Positions 35,471 through 44,494 of a stretch of 64,000 nt of DNA are shown in pieces. Both the position numbers and the translations under genes were made by a program. The notes under the pieces were generated by a model. The model saw nothing but the letters and a program-made list of their open reading frames with translations. It was not told the origin of the DNA and ran no database searches. Every line of letters begins with the position of its first letter. The stretch's first letter is position 1. Source of the DNA: Terracoccus luteus (GTDB lineage: Bacteria > Actinomycetota > Actinomycetes > Actinomycetales > Dermatophilaceae); NCBI RefSeq assembly GCF_003635045.1, contig NZ_RBXT01000001.1:310001-374000 (forward strand), read 5' to 3'.

Positions 35471-36715
35471 TCAGCCGCGGCGACGCGCCTGCTGCACCAC
35501 CCGGGTGACAGCCGCCCGGAACCCCTCGGCCCGCGACCGACCACGCGACCGCTCTCGACGGGGGCGCCCGCCCGACGGCAGGTCGGGCTCCCGCTCGCCC
35601 GGCTCGAGGCGGGCGAGGTGGGGGACGAGCTCGTACTTCTGCGAGTAGATGCCGAAGAGGGCGAGCACGAGCGCGGCGACCGGGACGGCGACGAAGGCCC
35701 CGGCCACCCCGAACAGGGCCGCCCCGAACATGACCGACGCGAACGACACCGCCGGGTGCACGTCGACCGCCTGGGCCGAGATGCGCGGCTCGATGGTGAC
35801 GTTCTCGATCTGCTGGTAGACGACGGCGAAGGCGAGCACCGCGAGGCCCTGCCACGGCTGGTCGCCGAGGAGGCCGACGACGACGGGCAGCACGATGGCG
35901 ACGTACGTGCCGACTGTGGGCACGAACTGCGCCACGAGACCGGTCCACACGCCCAGGGCCAGCCAGTACGGCATCCCGATGAGCAGCATGAAGGCGCCGT
36001 GCAGGGTGCCGGAGATGAGTGCGAGCACGAGGCGGGCGGAGACGTACCCGCCCGTCTTGGCCACGGCGAGGTCCCACGCGGTGCCGAAGACCGCCTGCTG
36101 ACGCTGCGGGACGAGCCGGCCCACCCACCGCCGCAGCCGCGGCCCGTCGGCGGAGAAGTAGAAGGTGAAGAAGGCGAAGGTGACGGTGCTGAAGGCGGCG
36201 CCGACGACGGACACGAGCACCCCGAGCAGGCCGCCGGCGAGATTCTGGGCGAGCGTCTTCAGGGTCGCGGTGCCGAGGCCGAGGTCGTCGATCAGCGAGC
36301 CGTAGTCGATGGTGATGTCGAACGTCGTGTCGGCCCAGAGGGTCAGCGCCGAGACGAAGCCGGGCACGGAGGCCGCGAGGGTGGCCAGCTGCTCGCCGAG
36401 CAGCCGTCCGAACACCCAGAGGAAGCCGACGACGGCGACGAGCGTCGTGACCATGACGATGCCGGTCGCGGCGCCGCGCCGCATGTGCCGGCTGAGGCGT
36501 CGCACCGCCGGCTCCATCGCCACCGACGCGATGAGCGACAGGACGAGGGTGAAGATGACGTTGCCGGCGTCCTCGAGCACCCACCGGCCCAGGGTGGCCA
36601 GCGCCACGACGGCGACGATCACCCACGCCGCCCGCCACACGACGGCGCGGTCGAGCTGGATGCGGACGTCGGCCGAGACGGCATCCGCCCGGTCGGCCGG
36701 CTCGTCGTCGCTCAT
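35471..36715 (-). CDS. AI-2E (TqsA/PerM-like) family transporter
   Basis: A 414-residue membrane protein with about eight helices and the family features VIFTLVLSLIASVAMEPAVRRL, GTLHGAFMLLIGMPYWLALG, FVPTVGTYVAIVLPVVVGLL and QQIENVTIEPRISAQAVDVHP. Members export small molecules or ions; few are characterised and AI-2 transport is shown only for TqsA. The last 60 residues are a basic Arg-rich cytosolic tail. Start ATG 36715 has GGGAGG. Confidence 0.88.
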   Translation of the reverse strand: MSDDEPADRADAVSADVRIQLDRAVVWRAAWVIVAVVALATLGRWVLEDAGNVIFTLVLSLIASVAMEPAVRRLSRHMRRGAATGIVMVTTLVAVVGFLWVFGRLLGEQLATLAASVPGFVSALTLWADTTFDITIDYGSLIDDLGLGTATLKTLAQNLAGGLLGVLVSVVGAAFSTVTFAFFTFYFSADGPRLRRWVGRLVPQRQQAVFGTAWDLAVAKTGGYVSARLVLALISGTLHGAFMLLIGMPYWLALGVWTGLVAQFVPTVGTYVAIVLPVVVGLLGDQPWQGLAVLAFAVVYQQIENVTIEPRISAQAVDVHPAVSFASVMFGAALFGVAGAFVAVPVAALVLALFGIYSQKYELVPHLARLEPGEREPDLPSGGRPRRERSRGRSRAEGFRAAVTRVVQQARRRG

Positions 36716-36898
36716 GCGTCGATCCTCCCAGCCGGGGGACCGAGGCCGGCACGGCAGGGGCCGGTCACGGGCCCGGCCACCCGTGCGGCGCCGGCTGCCG
36801 GGCGGTCGGCAGCCGATTTCGTGTCGGCGGCGCCGACCGTGTAATGTCACCGACGCACAATCTGGTCGGCGGAACCGCCTCGGCGGGAAGTCGGCCGT

Positions 36899-36971
36899 GC
36901 CCCAATAGCTCAGTCGGCAGAGCGTTTCCATGGTAAGGAAAAGGTCTAGGGTTCGATTCCCTATTGGGGCT
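36899..36971 (+). tRNA. tRNA-Thr (anticodon GGT)
   Basis: Folds as a full cloverleaf: acceptor GCCCCAA/TTGGGGC, D-arm GCTC...GAGC, anticodon stem TTTCC/GGAAA with loop ATGGTAA, T-arm AGGGTTCGATTCCCT. The CCA end is not encoded. TAATGT at 36842-36847 is a candidate -10 element. Confidence 0.95.
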
Positions 36972-37025
36972 CTGGTCGGTCGTCCACCGGTTCGAGGTTT
37001 CTCGACGCCGGCGGTCGACGCCCAT

Positions 37026-37102
37026 GGCGGGGTAGCTCAGCTGGTTAGAGCGCACGACTCATAATCGTGAGGTCGCGGGATCGAGCCCCGCTCCCGCTAC
37101 CA
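37026..37102 (+). tRNA. tRNA-Met (anticodon CAT), CCA encoded
   Basis: Acceptor GGCGGGG/TCCCGCT with G-T wobbles at both ends, D-arm GCTC/GAGC, anticodon stem CACGA/TCGTG with loop CTCATAA, T-arm GCGGG/CCCGC, discriminator A and genomic CCA. The T-loop reads ATCGAGC, with A where nearly all tRNAs have T54. A lysidine-modified tRNA-Ile also has CAT, but the rest looks like elongator tRNA-Met. Probably co-transcribed with tRNA-Thr. Confidence 0.92.
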
Positions 37103-37266
37103 CCGGTGCGCGGTCGCGCCCACCGATTTCCCGATCGACGGGGCGGTCACGTAGCCTTGATCGTCGCGCCCCGCGCGTCGCGCGCGCCCCGGTCTCCGCC
37201 GACGGGAACCGCCCCGGCGGCGCACGACCAAGATCCGCAGAACGTTTCCCGAAAGAGCAGGTTGCC

Positions 37267-37437
37267 GTGGCCAGCAAGAGCAGCGACGTCCGTCCGAAGA
37301 TCACGATGGCGTGTGTGGACTGCAAGGACCGCAACTACATCACCAAGAAGAACCGTCGGAACAACCCCGACCGTCTCGCCATGAACAAGTTCTGCCCCAA
37401 GTGCGGCAAGCACACGGAGCACCGCGAGACCCGCTGA
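37267..37437 (+). CDS. rpmG: 50S ribosomal protein L33
   Basis: A 56-residue L33 of the zinc-containing type: two Cys pairs, CVDC and CPKC, with typical [18 protein letters not shown] between. Starts at GTG 37267 with GAGCAGG upstream. TAGCCT near 37152 is a possible -10 box in the 164-bp gap after tRNA-Met. The placement right after the tRNAs and before hadA-hadB matches other actinobacteria. Confidence 0.96.
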   Translation: MASKSSDVRPKITMACVDCKDRNYITKKNRRNNPDRLAMNKFCPKCGKHTEHRETR

Positions 37438-37475
37438 CCCATCCGGTCGCGCCGAGCCGACGGCTCGCGCCCCGT

Positions 37476-37517
37476 CGACGACGCTCCCTCGGCCACCCGG
37501 CCGGGGGAGCGTCGTCG
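37476..37517. terminator. strong hairpin after rpmG
   Basis: Continuous stem of 19 pairs, arms CGACGACGCTCCC and GGGAGCGTCGTCG extended by TCGGCC/GGCCGG around loop ACCC. No T-run, as is usual in GC-rich actinobacteria. Confidence 0.75.
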
Positions 37518-37551
37518 TCTGCCGTCACCGCCGCTCGCTAGGCTCGGGCCC

Positions 37552-37998
37552 ATGCCGGTGAACGCAGACTTCCAGGGGCGGGTCTACCCGCCCACGAGCA
37601 CGTACACGGTGAGCGCGGCCAAGATCCGCGAGTTCGCCGAGGCGGTCGGTTCCACCGACCCCGTGCACACCGACGCCGAGGTCGCCCGCTCGCGCGGCTA
37701 CGCCGACGTCATCGCCCCGCCGACCTTCGCGGTGCTCATCGCGCAGCAGTGCGACGCCCAGCTCGTCACCGACCCCGAGGCCGGCATCGACTACTCCCGC
37801 GTCGTGCACGGCGAGCAGCGGTTCGTGCACCACCGCCCCCTCACGGCCGGCGACGCCGTCGTCGGCACGCTCCACGTCGACGGGGTGCGGCAGGCGGGCG
37901 GCCACGCGATGGTCACCACCCGCGCCGAGCTCGCCACCGAGGCGGGCGAGGCGCTCTGCACGGCCACGTCCACGCTCGTCATCCGAGGGGAGCAGTGA
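37552..37998 (+). CDS. hadA: MaoC-like (R)-hydroxyacyl dehydratase subunit, HadA/UPF0336 type
   Basis: A 148-residue hot-dog-fold protein: VNADFQGRVYPPTSTYTVSAAKIREFAEAVG, then YADVIAPPTFAVLIA. In mycobacteria HadA pairs with catalytic HadB in the fatty-acid elongation dehydratase; here it probably forms the same type of heterodimer for FAS or an acyl-CoA pathway. TAGGCT ends 7 nt before the ATG with no Shine-Dalgarno, so it is probably leaderless. Its stop shares one base with the hadB start. Confidence 0.85.
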   Translation: MPVNADFQGRVYPPTSTYTVSAAKIREFAEAVGSTDPVHTDAEVARSRGYADVIAPPTFAVLIAQQCDAQLVTDPEAGIDYSRVVHGEQRFVHHRPLTAGDAVVGTLHVDGVRQAGGHAMVTTRAELATEAGEALCTATSTLVIRGEQ

Positions 37999-38420
37999 TG
38001 GCCCGCACCTTCTCCGACGTCGAGGTCGGCCAGAGCCTCGGCCCCGTCACCGTGCACGTCGACCGGGCGCGTCTCGTGCAGTACGCCGGTGCCTCGCTCG
38101 ACCGCAACCGCATCCACTGGGACGAGCGGTTCGCGCGGGAGGTCGGGCTGCCCGACGTCATCGCCCACGGCATGTTCACGATGGGCTCGGCGGTCACCCT
38201 CGTCACCGAGTGGGCCGGCGACGCCGGCCGCGTCGTCGAGTACGGGGTGCGCTTCACCAAGCCCGTCGTCGTCCCCTACGAGACCGGAGCCGACATCGAG
38301 GTGAGTGGTGTCGTCAAGGCCGTCGACGAGCAGACGTCCCGAGCCACCGTCGAGCTGACCGCGGTCGCCGACGGGCAGAAGGTGCTCGGTCGCGCCCTCG
38401 CCGTCGTGCAGCTCGACTGA
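37998..38420 (+). CDS. hadB: MaoC-like (R)-hydroxyacyl dehydratase catalytic subunit, HadB type
   Basis: A 140-residue hot-dog-fold hydratase with the active-site pattern LDRNRIHWDERFAREVGLPD (the Asp-x-Asn-x-Ile-His version of the hydratase-2 motif) and IAHGMFTMG. Position next to hadA, rpmG and murB in this gene order matches the Rv0635-Rv0636 block of Mycobacterium. The ATG overlaps the hadA TGA. Confidence 0.87.
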   Translation: MARTFSDVEVGQSLGPVTVHVDRARLVQYAGASLDRNRIHWDERFAREVGLPDVIAHGMFTMGSAVTLVTEWAGDAGRVVEYGVRFTKPVVVPYETGADIEVSGVVKAVDEQTSRATVELTAVADGQKVLGRALAVVQLD

Positions 38421-38428
38421 GGCCGCGG

Positions 38429-39502
38429 GTGCTGGAGCAGAACGACGTCCCGCTGGCGGGTCTGACGACGATGCGGGTCGGCGGCCCCGCCGCCCGGCTC
38501 GTCACCGTGACGACGACCGACGAGCTCGTCGACGCCGTGCGGGAGGTCGACGACGCCGACGAGCCGTTGCTCGTCCTCTCGGGCGGCTCGAACCTCGTCG
38601 TCGGCGACGAGGGCTTCGCCGGCACCGTCGTGCGCGTCGCCACGAGCGGGATCACCCCCGAGTCGGGCGACTACTGCGGCGGCGCCGTGGTGCGGGTCGC
38701 CGCGGGCGAGAGCTGGGACGGCTTCGTCGAGCACGCCGTCGGACAGGGCTGGGCCGGCGTCGAGGCGCTGAGCGGCATCCCTGGCCTCACCGGGGCCACG
38801 CCGGTGCAGAACGTCGGCGCCTACGGCCAGGAGGTCTCGCAGACCATCGCGCAGGTGCGCACGTACGACCGTCACGACCAGGTCGTGCGCACCTTCTTCA
38901 ACGCCGACTGCGAGTTCACCTACCGCCACTCGCTCTTCAAGGGCGACTCCCGCTTCGTCGTGCTCGACGTCGTCTTCCAGCTCGAGGTCGCCGACCTCGG
39001 TCGCCCCGTCGCCTACCAGGCGCTGGCCGACGGCCTCGGGGTGCCCCTGGGCGGCCGCGCGCCGCTCGCCGACGTGCGCGACGCGGTGCTCGAGCAGCGT
39101 CGGCGCCGCGGCATGGTGCTCGACGACGACGACCCCGACACGTGGAGCTGCGGGTCGTTCTTCACCAACCCCCTGCTCAGCGAGGCGCAGTACGACGCCC
39201 TGGCGATGCGCGCCGCCGACCGGCTGGGGCCGGACGGCCCGACCCCGCCCCGTTTCACCGACCGGCCGGGCCGGGTCAAGACGAGCGCGGCGTGGCTCAT
39301 CGAGCACGCGGGTTTCGGCAAGGGCTTCGGGATGCCGGCACCGGCGGCCCTGTCGACGAAGCACACCCTCGCCGTGACCAACCGGGGAGGGGCCAGCGCC
39401 GCCGACGTCGTGGCCCTCGCACGCCAGGTGCGCGACGGGGTGCTCGAGACGTTCGGGGTTCGTCTCGTCAACGAGCCGGTGCTGCTCGGCACCGCGCTCT
39501 AG
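38429..39502 (+). CDS. murB: UDP-N-acetylenolpyruvoylglucosamine reductase
   Basis: A 357-residue MurB that makes UDP-MurNAc for peptidoglycan. FAD-binding LLVLSGGSNLVVGDEGFAG, GIPGLTGATPVQNVGAYGQE, the catalytic segment YRHSLFKGDSRFVVL, SCGSFFTNP and C-terminal KTSAAWLIEHAGFGKGFG with THTLAV-like KHTLAVTNRGGASA. GTG 38429 (VLEQNDVPLAGLTTMRVGG) lies 9 nt after hadB and fits the family start. Confidence 0.96.
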   Translation: MLEQNDVPLAGLTTMRVGGPAARLVTVTTTDELVDAVREVDDADEPLLVLSGGSNLVVGDEGFAGTVVRVATSGITPESGDYCGGAVVRVAAGESWDGFVEHAVGQGWAGVEALSGIPGLTGATPVQNVGAYGQEVSQTIAQVRTYDRHDQVVRTFFNADCEFTYRHSLFKGDSRFVVLDVVFQLEVADLGRPVAYQALADGLGVPLGGRAPLADVRDAVLEQRRRRGMVLDDDDPDTWSCGSFFTNPLLSEAQYDALAMRAADRLGPDGPTPPRFTDRPGRVKTSAAWLIEHAGFGKGFGMPAPAALSTKHTLAVTNRGGASAADVVALARQVRDGVLETFGVRLVNEPVLLGTAL

Positions 39503-39552
39503 GCCGGCGCGCGGCCGACTCGTGACGGACCGCGGACCGGCCCGCCGACGCG

Positions 39553-40221
39553 TCAGCCGAGGTCGACCTTGAAGGCCTGCGCCTTGATGTCGACGCCCGT
39601 CGTGCTGACCTCGTAGGCCGGACGGTTGAAGGTGAGGGTGACGGCCCCGGTCGAGCCCCGGTCGACCTTGAAGAAGAGCCAGCCGGTCTTCGTCTCGGCG
39701 CGCTTCGCGGCGACGAGCGGCGCGCCGAGCCTGCTGCCGAACTCACCGGTGGGCTTGACCTGCGTGGCCGCCGAGGCCGTGCGCACCGTGAACATCCCGG
39801 GCTGGACGTCGGCCGAGTAGCGGCTGCCGGCCTTGACCGTGACCTGCACGCCGATGATCTCGAAGGCGTCCTCGCCGACGGGGTTGCCAGCCGGGAACGG
39901 CACGTTGCGCGACAGGGTCGTGGCGGTGATGACGTGACCGAGGACGGGGTCCTTGATCTCCTTCGTGATCTTCTTGTCGGTGCGCTTCGGCGCCGCGGTG
40001 GTCGTGGGGGCCGAGGAGGTGGGCGTCGCGGACGTGCTCGACGAGACGCCGCCGGAGGCGGACGGCGTCGGGCCGGGCTCGTCGCTGCTGCACGCGCCGA
40101 CGAGGGCGAGCGAGGCGACGGAGCCGACGACGGCGAGGCGCCGCAGGGCGGGGCGGGCGGCCGGCGGGCGGGTGCGGGTGGCGGCCGAGGTGGCGGGGGC
40201 AGGCGTCGTCGTGGGAGTCAT
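39553..40221 (-). CDS. putative lipoprotein with DUF4352-like domain
   Basis: A 222-residue secreted protein. Arg-rich N-region, hydrophobic helix LRRLAVVGSVASLALVGAC with lipobox LVGAC, then about 50 residues of Ser/Thr/Pro linker and a C-terminal beta-rich domain (EDAFEIIGVQVTVKAGSRYS, GWLFFKVDRGSTGAVTLTF) that resembles DUF4352/telomeric-repeat-binding-factor-like domains of Gram-positive lipoproteins. Surface protein of unknown role. Convergent with murB. Confidence 0.75.
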   Translation of the reverse strand: MTPTTTPAPATSAATRTRPPAARPALRRLAVVGSVASLALVGACSSDEPGPTPSASGGVSSSTSATPTSSAPTTTAAPKRTDKKITKEIKDPVLGHVITATTLSRNVPFPAGNPVGEDAFEIIGVQVTVKAGSRYSADVQPGMFTVRTASAATQVKPTGEFGSRLGAPLVAAKRAETKTGWLFFKVDRGSTGAVTLTFNRPAYEVSTTGVDIKAQAFKVDLG

Positions 40222-40315
40222 CTCCACACCAGCATGACCGGCGATGCCGGGAGGGGGCAAACCCGAGGGTGTCGCCCGGACGGTCCCTGGGCCGCCGTGC
40301 GACGCCGGATGCCGG

Positions 40316-41395
40316 TCAGCCGGGTGCCGCCGCCGGGGCCGGTTTCGTCGAGCCGGCGAGCCAGTCGTCGACGGCGGCGAGCGCGGCGGAGCGTACCGAC
40401 CACGGGGCCCGGCTGGCCTCGACCGACTGCCGGGCCAGCGCGGCGAGGCCGGCGTCGTCGACCCCGAGGCCGCGGACCGTCTCGTACTGGTCGACGAGCC
40501 GGCTGCCGAAGAGCAGCGGGTCGTCGGCCCCGAGCGCGACGGGCACCCCGGCATCCGTCAGGGCGCGCAGCGGGACCTCGGACGGGTCGGCGAAGACGCC
40601 GAGCGCGACGTTGCTGAGGGGACACACCTCGAGGGCGACCCCGGCGTCGGCGACGGCGGCGACCACCTGCGGGTCCTCGACCGCACGGATGCCGTGGCCG
40701 ATGCGGTCGGGGCGCAGGTGCTCGAGGGTCTCCATGACGGCCTGGGCGCCGAGCAGCTCACCACCGTGGGGCACGAGCGCGAGCCCGGCCCGGGCGGCGA
40801 TGCGGAAGGCGGGTGCGAACGCGGCGACCTCGCCGCGACGCTCGTCGTTGCTCAGGCCGAAGCCGACGACCTCGCCTGCGCCCTCCCCGGCGTGGCGGGC
40901 GGCGAGACGGGCGAGCGTGCGCGCCTCGAGGGGGTGGCGCATGCGGCTGGCCGCCACGACGATCGCGACGCCGGTCGGCCCGGTGCGCGAGACCGAGCGA
41001 GCCTCGTCGAGCACGATCTCGAGGGCGGGCGTCAGGCCGCCGACGAAGGGGGCGTACGAGGTGGGGTCGACCTGCAGCTCGAGCCAGCGAGAGCCCTCGG
41101 CGGCGTCGTCCTCGGCTGCCTCGCGCACGATGCGGCGCAGGTCGGCCTCGGTGCGCACGCAGGCTCGGGCGGCGTCGTAGAGGCGCTGGAAGCGGAACCA
41201 GCCGCGCTCGTCGGTGGCGCGTGCGAGGCGGGGCGGGTAGCCGGTCGTCAGGGCGTCGGGCAGCCGGATGCCGTGGTGCGCGGCGAGCTCGCGGACCGTC
41301 TGCACCCGCATCGACCCGGTGAAGTGCAGGTGCAGGTGGGCCTTGGGCAGGTCGGCCAGGCTGCGAGCCCGGCTGCGGGTCTCGGGCCGCGTCAT
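40316..41395 (-). CDS. add: adenosine deaminase
   Basis: A 359-residue purine deaminase of the metal-dependent amidohydrolase fold: zinc ligands HLHLHFTGS, ALVPHGGE, the catalytic region RIGHGIRAVEDPQ, CPLSNVALGVF and the Asp motif VALGADDPLLF. The residues of adenosine deaminases (rather than adenine deaminases) are kept, but adenine or 6-aminodeoxyfutalosine deaminase remain possible. CACACT lies 6 nt upstream of the start. Confidence 0.9.
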   Translation of the reverse strand: MTRPETRSRARSLADLPKAHLHLHFTGSMRVQTVRELAAHHGIRLPDALTTGYPPRLARATDERGWFRFQRLYDAARACVRTEADLRRIVREAAEDDAAEGSRWLELQVDPTSYAPFVGGLTPALEIVLDEARSVSRTGPTGVAIVVAASRMRHPLEARTLARLAARHAGEGAGEVVGFGLSNDERRGEVAAFAPAFRIAARAGLALVPHGGELLGAQAVMETLEHLRPDRIGHGIRAVEDPQVVAAVADAGVALEVCPLSNVALGVFADPSEVPLRALTDAGVPVALGADDPLLFGSRLVDQYETVRGLGVDDAGLAALARQSVEASRAPWSVRSAALAAVDDWLAGSTKPAPAAAPG

Positions 41396-41493
41396 GGACC
41401 GAGTGTGGCACCCGGGTGCGGGCGGCCGGTCACGGCCGGTCGCGACCGTGCAGCCGCCCGAGCGGGGACGGCGGGGGACGAGGGGGGACGACG

Positions 41494-41523
41494 ACGGCCC
41501 CCGACCGCGAGGTCGGGGGCCGT
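41494..41523. terminator. hairpin beyond the DUF5709 gene
   Basis: Perfect 13-bp arms ACGGCCCCCGACC and GGTCGGGGGCCGT around the GNRA-like loop GCGA, placed 38 nt after the DUF5709 stop on the minus strand. Confidence 0.75.
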
Positions 41524-41560
41524 GCGTCGATCGGTGGGTCGGGACCCGGTCAGATCCGGA

Positions 41561-42124
41561 TCAGATCCGGTCGGGATCGTCGGCGATCTCGTCGACGACG
41601 TGCATCGCGGCCTCCTCGGCCGTGGCGGCGGCGCCGTCGATGCCCACGTCGCTGGCCCAGACCTGCTTCTCGGAGTCCTCGTGGGCACCCTCGTCGTCGG
41701 CCACGAGGCGGCCGGCCCGCTCGTCGCCGACCTCGTTGTCACCGAGCCAGTCGTCCTCGGCCGCGATGGAGTCGGGGTCGTCGCCGCCGACGCGGGGCTC
41801 GTCGAGGCCGCTCTCGTTCTCGGGCCGCCCGTAGGCGGTGTTCGGGTCGGGCTCCTCCTGGAGGATGCGCTGGTCGATCGTCTCGTCGAGCGACTGCTCG
41901 TAGGCGGTCGTGCCGAAGGCGTCGGTGCCGCGCTCGGTCTCGTTGGGGGAGTAGCCCCGGTCGAGCGGGTCCTCGACGTCGTCGTCGCCGAGGTCCTCGA
42001 GGTTGCCGGGCTGGTCCTCGTCGTCGACGCTGTAGCTCGTCAGGTCGTCGTCGATGTTCTCGTTCGGCTCGGTCCCGCTCGCGGCGAGGTCGCCCTGGTC
42101 GGCCATGTCGCTGACGTCACTCAT
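41561..42124 (-). CDS. DUF5709 acidic protein
   Basis: A 187-residue, strongly acidic, probably disordered soluble protein with the DUF5709 features DRGYSPNETERGTDAFGTTAYEQ, DQRILQEEPDP and GRLVADDEGAHEDSEKQVWA. Function of the family is unknown; it is confined to actinobacteria as far as I know. Its ATG overlaps the stop of the aminotransferase gene (ATGA), so the two are one operon. Confidence 0.85.
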   Translation of the reverse strand: MSDVSDMADQGDLAASGTEPNENIDDDLTSYSVDDEDQPGNLEDLGDDDVEDPLDRGYSPNETERGTDAFGTTAYEQSLDETIDQRILQEEPDPNTAYGRPENESGLDEPRVGGDDPDSIAAEDDWLGDNEVGDERAGRLVADDEGAHEDSEKQVWASDVGIDGAAATAEEAAMHVVDEIADDPDRI

Positions 42125-43611
42125 CGGGTGGCTCCTTCGGTCGCATTCACGTCGTCACCCGTACCCACTGCGGCCCCGGCGTGCGACGCCGGGCCTGCCC
42201 CGTCGGCATCCTCGCCGGTCTGCTCGCCGGGCCCACCGGCATCCGCGACGAGACGCTCGGCGGCGGCGAGGGCGACGCACGTGGCGACGCCCGCCATGGC
42301 GGTGCGCACCTCGTCGAGCACCGGGAAGGTGGGCGCGAGGCGGATGTTGCGGTCGCGCGGGTCGTGGCCGTGGGGGAAGGAAGCGCCGGCGGGCGTCAGC
42401 GCGATGCCGGCGGCCTTGGCCAGCTGCACGACGCGGGTGGCGGTGCCGTCGAGGACGTCGAGGTTGACGAAGTAACCACCGGTCGGGCGGGTCCACTCGG
42501 CGACGCCGAGACCGTCGAGGCCCGCGGTGAGGGCCTCGTCGACGGCCGCGAACTTCGGCGCGATGATCTCGCGGTGCCTGCGCATGTGGGCACGCACGCC
42601 GTCGGCGTCGCGGAAGAACTCGACGTGGCGCAGGTGGTTGACCTTGTCGGGCCCGATCGAGCCCATCGACAGGTGCCGCAGGTACCAGGCCACGTTCGCC
42701 TCGCTCGCCGCGAGCACCGCGACGCCGGCGCCGGCGAAGGTGATCTTCGACGTCGACGCGAAGACGATCGGCCGGTCGGGGTGGCCCGAGGCCGCGGCGA
42801 GGGTGAGCACGTCGGCGCTCTTGGCCTCGTCCTCGGTGAGGTGGTGGAAGGCGTAGGCGTTGTCCCAGAAGATCGTGAAGTCGGGGGCGGCGGTGGGCAT
42901 CGCGGTCAGGCGCGCCGCGACCTCCTGCGAGACGACGGCGCCCGACGGGTTCGCGTACGTCGGCACGATCCAGATGCCCTTGACCGAGGCGTCGTCGCGC
43001 ACGAGGGCCTCGACGGCGTCCATGTCGGGGCCGTCGTCGTGCATCTCGACGGTGACCATCTCGATGCCGAACGCGGCGAGCATCGAGAAGTGGCGGTCGT
43101 AGCCCGGCACGGGGCAGACGAACCTCACCGTCTGCTCCTGCCCCCACGGACGCGGCGAGGCGACGCCGCCGAAGAGGAGGAAGTCGACGATCGTCGTGTA
43201 CATCATCGACAGGCTCGAGTTGCCGCCGGCGACGACCTGAGACGGCTCGACCCAGAGCAGCTCGGCGAAGATCTCGCGCAGCTCGGCCAGACCCTCGAGC
43301 CCGCCGTAGTTGCGCACGTCGACGCCCTTGCGGTCCTTCGTCGTCGTCGGCAGGTGCAGCAGGTCGTCGGACAGGTCGAGCTGCGCCGCCGACGGCTTGC
43401 CGCGGGTGAGGTCGAGGGCGAGCCCCCGGGCCTTCAGCTCGTCGTAGGCCTGCTGCTGCTCGTCGCGGAAGGCGCGCAGCGCGTCGGCCGGGCGGTCCGC
43501 GAGGGGCGTGCGCCCGGCGGCGCTGCCCGCAGCGCCCGCAGCGCCCGCGGCGCTGCCCGCAGCGCCCGTGGTGGCGTCCGTACTGTTCGTGCTGGCGGTG
43601 TTCGTGGTCAC
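42121..43611 (-). CDS. aspT: aspartate aminotransferase, AspT (Rv3722c-like) type
   Basis: A 496-residue PLP enzyme matching the unusual actinobacterial aspartate aminotransferase group (Rv3722c): LDLTRGKPSAAQLDLSDDLL, NYGGLEGLAELREIFAELL, CPVPGYDRHFSMLAAFGIEM, FWDNAYAFHHLT, the PLP-lysine segment FASTSKITFAGAGVAV, and ASFPHGHDPRDRNIRLAP. Provides aspartate for amino-acid and nucleotide synthesis. Both ends carry added low-complexity stretches (Thr/Ala/Gly N-terminus, Gly/Asp/Ala C-terminus), the latter with two GGATGCC motifs. GTG 43611 with GGGAGG. Confidence 0.93.
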   Translation of the reverse strand: MTTNTASTNSTDATTGAAGSAAGAAGAAGSAAGRTPLADRPADALRAFRDEQQQAYDELKARGLALDLTRGKPSAAQLDLSDDLLHLPTTTKDRKGVDVRNYGGLEGLAELREIFAELLWVEPSQVVAGGNSSLSMMYTTIVDFLLFGGVASPRPWGQEQTVRFVCPVPGYDRHFSMLAAFGIEMVTVEMHDDGPDMDAVEALVRDDASVKGIWIVPTYANPSGAVVSQEVAARLTAMPTAAPDFTIFWDNAYAFHHLTEDEAKSADVLTLAAASGHPDRPIVFASTSKITFAGAGVAVLAASEANVAWYLRHLSMGSIGPDKVNHLRHVEFFRDADGVRAHMRRHREIIAPKFAAVDEALTAGLDGLGVAEWTRPTGGYFVNLDVLDGTATRVVQLAKAAGIALTPAGASFPHGHDPRDRNIRLAPTFPVLDEVRTAMAGVATCVALAAAERLVADAGGPGEQTGEDADGAGPASHAGAAVGTGDDVNATEGATR

Positions 43612-43856
43612 CCCCCGATCCTCCCACCGTGGCGCTCGCCGGGCTCGTCGCGGTCCGGATGCCGGGTCGTGGCGGGTCATGGCCGGTCGTGGTGGCGCGT
43701 CGCGGTGCCGCTGGTGCCGTCCACCCCACCCCGCGGGTGTCGGGCGGCGCTGGTTCGCGTCCGCCCGGGGCGTCCCGTATGATCGTCGTTCGGACGGCTT
43801 CGCTGGCCATGCTGACGCATGCCGTCCCGCCGCGGTCACCCACCGGGCCACGGCGA

Positions 43857-43929
43857 AGGGCAATAGCTCAATTGGTAGAGCTCTGGTCTCCAAAACCAGC
43901 GGTTGGGGGTTCGAGTCCCTCTTGCCCTG
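43857..43929 (+). tRNA. tRNA-Trp (anticodon CCA)
   Basis: Acceptor AGGGCAA/TTGCCCT, D-arm AGCTC...GAGCT, anticodon stem CTGGT/ACCAG with loop CTCCAAA, T-arm GGGGGTTCGAGTCCCTC. Discriminator G, CCA not encoded. TATGAT at 43778-43783 is a good -10 box about 70 bp upstream. Placed before secE as in other actinobacteria. Confidence 0.96.
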
Positions 43930-44056
43930 CGCATCAGAAGTGGTCGTCGTGCATGGCGGCACGCGGCTCCTCGCGCCGTACGACGCGGTCCCGGACGGGT
44001 CGCTCGCACCGCGAGGTCCTGTCGCGGGCCCACACCCCAGGCAGAAATGAGGAATC

Positions 44057-44335
44057 GTGACGGAGACGAGCGCCAAGCGCGGGTCTGACCGGGGCGACCG
44101 GGCCGACCGCGCCCGCGGCGGCAACCCCGTCTCGCGGCTCTTCGGCGCGATCGGCCTCTTCGTGCGCCAGATCCTCGACGAGCTGCGCAAGGTCGTGCGG
44201 CCCACCGGTCCCGAGCTCGTGCGCTACACGACGGTCGTCGTCGTGTTCGTCGTGGTGATGATGGCGCTCGTGTCGGTGCTCGACCTCGGCTTCAGCCGCC
44301 TCATCTCGTTGGCCTTCACCGGCTCGGCGACCTGA
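44057..44335 (+). CDS. secE: preprotein translocase subunit SecE
   Basis: A 92-residue SecE with one C-terminal membrane helix (VRYTTVVVVFVVVMMALVSV) and the conserved amphipathic helix FVRQILDELRKVVRPTGPEL that braces SecY. The N-terminal 30 residues are a charged extension. GTG 44057. Confidence 0.96.
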   Translation: MTETSAKRGSDRGDRADRARGGNPVSRLFGAIGLFVRQILDELRKVVRPTGPELVRYTTVVVVFVVVMMALVSVLDLGFSRLISLAFTGSAT

Positions 44336-44494
44336 GCCGAGCACAGCCTTTTCGAGCAGACCTGAACAGACCAGCGGGACCCGAGTCGGACCCCGCACCC
44401 GACGGCGGCGCAGACGTGAGCAGCGCAGGCGCCCCACCGGCCCACCAGGGCCCCGGCCGACCGGCCGGAAACCGAGCAAGGAAGTAGGTCCAGC

